NCBI GenBank assembly: GCA_030614585.1
Contig: JAUWTT010000342.1
Coordinates: 1-5,236 of the forward strand
DNA length: 5,236 bases
DNA from: Acidobacteriota bacterium
GTDB lineage: Bacteria; Acidobacteriota; UBA6911; RPQK01; JAPXNP01
Reading direction: 5' to 3'
The notes below the pieces were generated by a model. It had not been told where the DNA came from, ran no database searches, and was given only the letters and a program-made list of their open reading frames with translations. Shown here piece after piece: positions 4,724 to 5,236 of the stretch (positions are counted from its first letter, which is position 1; each line of letters opens with the position of its first letter). The translations under genes and the position numbers were made by a program.

Positions 4724-5080
4724 ATGATCAAGAAACGAGTGTTAAAAGAATTGAGAGAACGGCTGATGGCACGACGTGATCAGCTTCTCGAACAGCTCAA
4801 AAGTTTCAAAGAGGAGCTGGCCTGCCTTGATCAGAGTCATCCTCCAGAATTCTCCGAAGGAGCTCAGGAGGAGACAGCTGCTAATAGTCTGTTGGCCCTG
4901 GACAATCAGGAGCGCAAAGAGCTTGCCGACATCCAGAGTGCTCTGGAGAAATTGGATCAGGATACCTACGGCAAGTGTGAAAGGTGCTCCAGGCGCATAG
5001 GCGAACCGCGGCTCGAGGCCCTACCCATGGTCCGGTACTGCATCTCTTGCCAGAACAAGATCGAAGAGAGCGCAAAGTAG
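4724..5080 (+). CDS. DksA/TraR-family zinc-finger protein (short form)
   Basis: This gene encodes a 118-residue protein: an N-terminal helical hairpin (about 3-80) rich in Lys, Arg, Glu and Leu, then a C4 zinc finger with Cys85, Cys88, Cys106 and Cys109 in the family pattern YGKCERC, IGEPRLEALP, YCISC. DksA-type proteins insert the coiled coil into the secondary channel of RNA polymerase and, with ppGpp, alter promoter output. Aligned on the shared AQEE segment (47-50), the positions of the E. coli DksA tip residues Asp71, Asp74 and Ala76 are here Pro41, Ser44 and Gly46, so the acidic tip is missing. It is also shorter than the 151-residue E. coli protein. It may therefore bind polymerase differently or be a paralogue with another job. 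It has its own sigma70 promoter and no overlap with the regulator upstream. Family assignment is firm; mechanism is not. Confidence 0.93.
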   Translation: MIKKRVLKELRERLMARRDQLLEQLKSFKEELACLDQSHPPEFSEGAQEETAANSLLALDNQERKELADIQSALEKLDQDTYGKCERCSRRIGEPRLEALPMVRYCISCQNKIEESAK

Positions 5081-5099
5081 CGTGCTACCCTTTCTAGTT

Positions 5100-5126
5100 G
5101 TGCCTTTGGTGTTCCTGGTGCTTTGA
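5100..5126 (+). repeat. Nonanucleotide repeat, left set
   Basis: Three 9-bp units lie in phase just after the DksA-like gene: GTGCCTTTG, GTGTTCCTG, GTGCTTTGA. Their CTTTG core is the reverse complement of the CAAAG core in the right set (5177-5203), so the two sets face opposite ways. Confidence 0.55.
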
Positions 5127-5152
5127 ATCATCCGGGCTAAACACCTGGTGAA

Positions 5153-5184
5153 CTTGGCGTGAAATAAACAGGTCTCACGCCAAG
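5153..5184. repeat. Perfect 10-bp inverted repeat, possible terminator
   Basis: CTTGGCGTGA (5153-5162) and TCACGCCAAG (5175-5184) are exact reverse complements around a 12-base loop. The stem lies 72 bp after the DksA-like stop codon. There is no T tract, so it is not a classical intrinsic terminator, though it could stall polymerase or protect the 3' end. Its right arm is also the start of the nonamer set below, so it may simply come from repeats in opposite orientations. Confidence 0.55.
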
Positions 5185-5203
5185 AACGCAAAGTGCGCAA
5201 AGG
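5177..5203 (+). repeat. Nonanucleotide repeat, right set
   Basis: Three 9-bp units run in phase: ACGCCAAGA, ACGCAAAGT, GCGCAAAGG. Repeats of the ACGCAAAGN type are, from memory, widespread between genes in many bacterial genomes. The remaining 33 bases (5204-5236) contain a small GGCG/CGCC stem (5207-5220) and no recognisable gene. Confidence 0.6.
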
Positions 5204-5236
5204 GAGGGCGGAACTTCGCCGCAAACGTACACCGGC

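Overview
The window looks like chromosomal DNA (coding GC roughly 50-55% by eye) from an uncultured, probably Gram-negative, environmental bacterium. It shows sigma70-type and sigma54-type promoter signals, an NtrC-type two-component system and a DksA-like zinc-finger protein. The intergenic DNA is full of short periodic repeats of a kind I associate with genomes of sediment or groundwater lineages. No rRNA, tRNA or marker gene is present, so I do not name a phylum.

Layout. Positions 1-281 hold no gene I can support. They contain an alternating series of GC-rich hairpins (about 91-222). A 27-nt hairpin unit (282-308) then leads into a heptanucleotide array (315-363), which touches the stop codon of a small minus-strand gene (708-364) resembling the DUF6616 family. 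That gene has its own Shine-Dalgarno sequence and a good sigma70-type promoter (763-791). Positions 792-1319 are non-coding: an imperfect inverted repeat (823-892), two more copies of the 27-nt hairpin (922-948, 1056-1082), and heptamer arrays behind each (968-1051 and 1089-1228). The second of these is 20 consecutive heptamers in unbroken phase.

A two-component system follows on the plus strand. The kinase (1320-2801) is soluble, with two PAS domains. The second PAS matches the heme-binding PAS of FixL at the proximal histidine and distal arginine, so it is a candidate oxygen or redox-gas sensor. After a 379-bp gap comes a full NtrC-family response regulator (3181-4572; REC, AAA+, Fis-type HTH). 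The gap ends in a candidate sigma54 -24/-12 promoter (3082-3097) embedded in overlapping inverted repeats of a TTTCGGT/ACCGAAA half-site. This suggests that the regulator controls its own gene.

A short DksA/TraR-type zinc-finger protein (4724-5080) follows with its own near-consensus sigma70 promoter (4653-4680). It has the four zinc cysteines but lacks the acidic tip of canonical DksA. The tail (5081-5236) has nonamer repeats in opposite orientations and a 10-bp perfect inverted repeat.

Working model (inference): a heme-PAS kinase signals to a sigma54 activator that amplifies its own expression; the DksA-like gene is probably a separate unit. The most unusual content is the non-coding DNA: a composite 'hairpin head plus heptamer tail' repeat present three times in one orientation, and the promoter embedded in inverted repeats.
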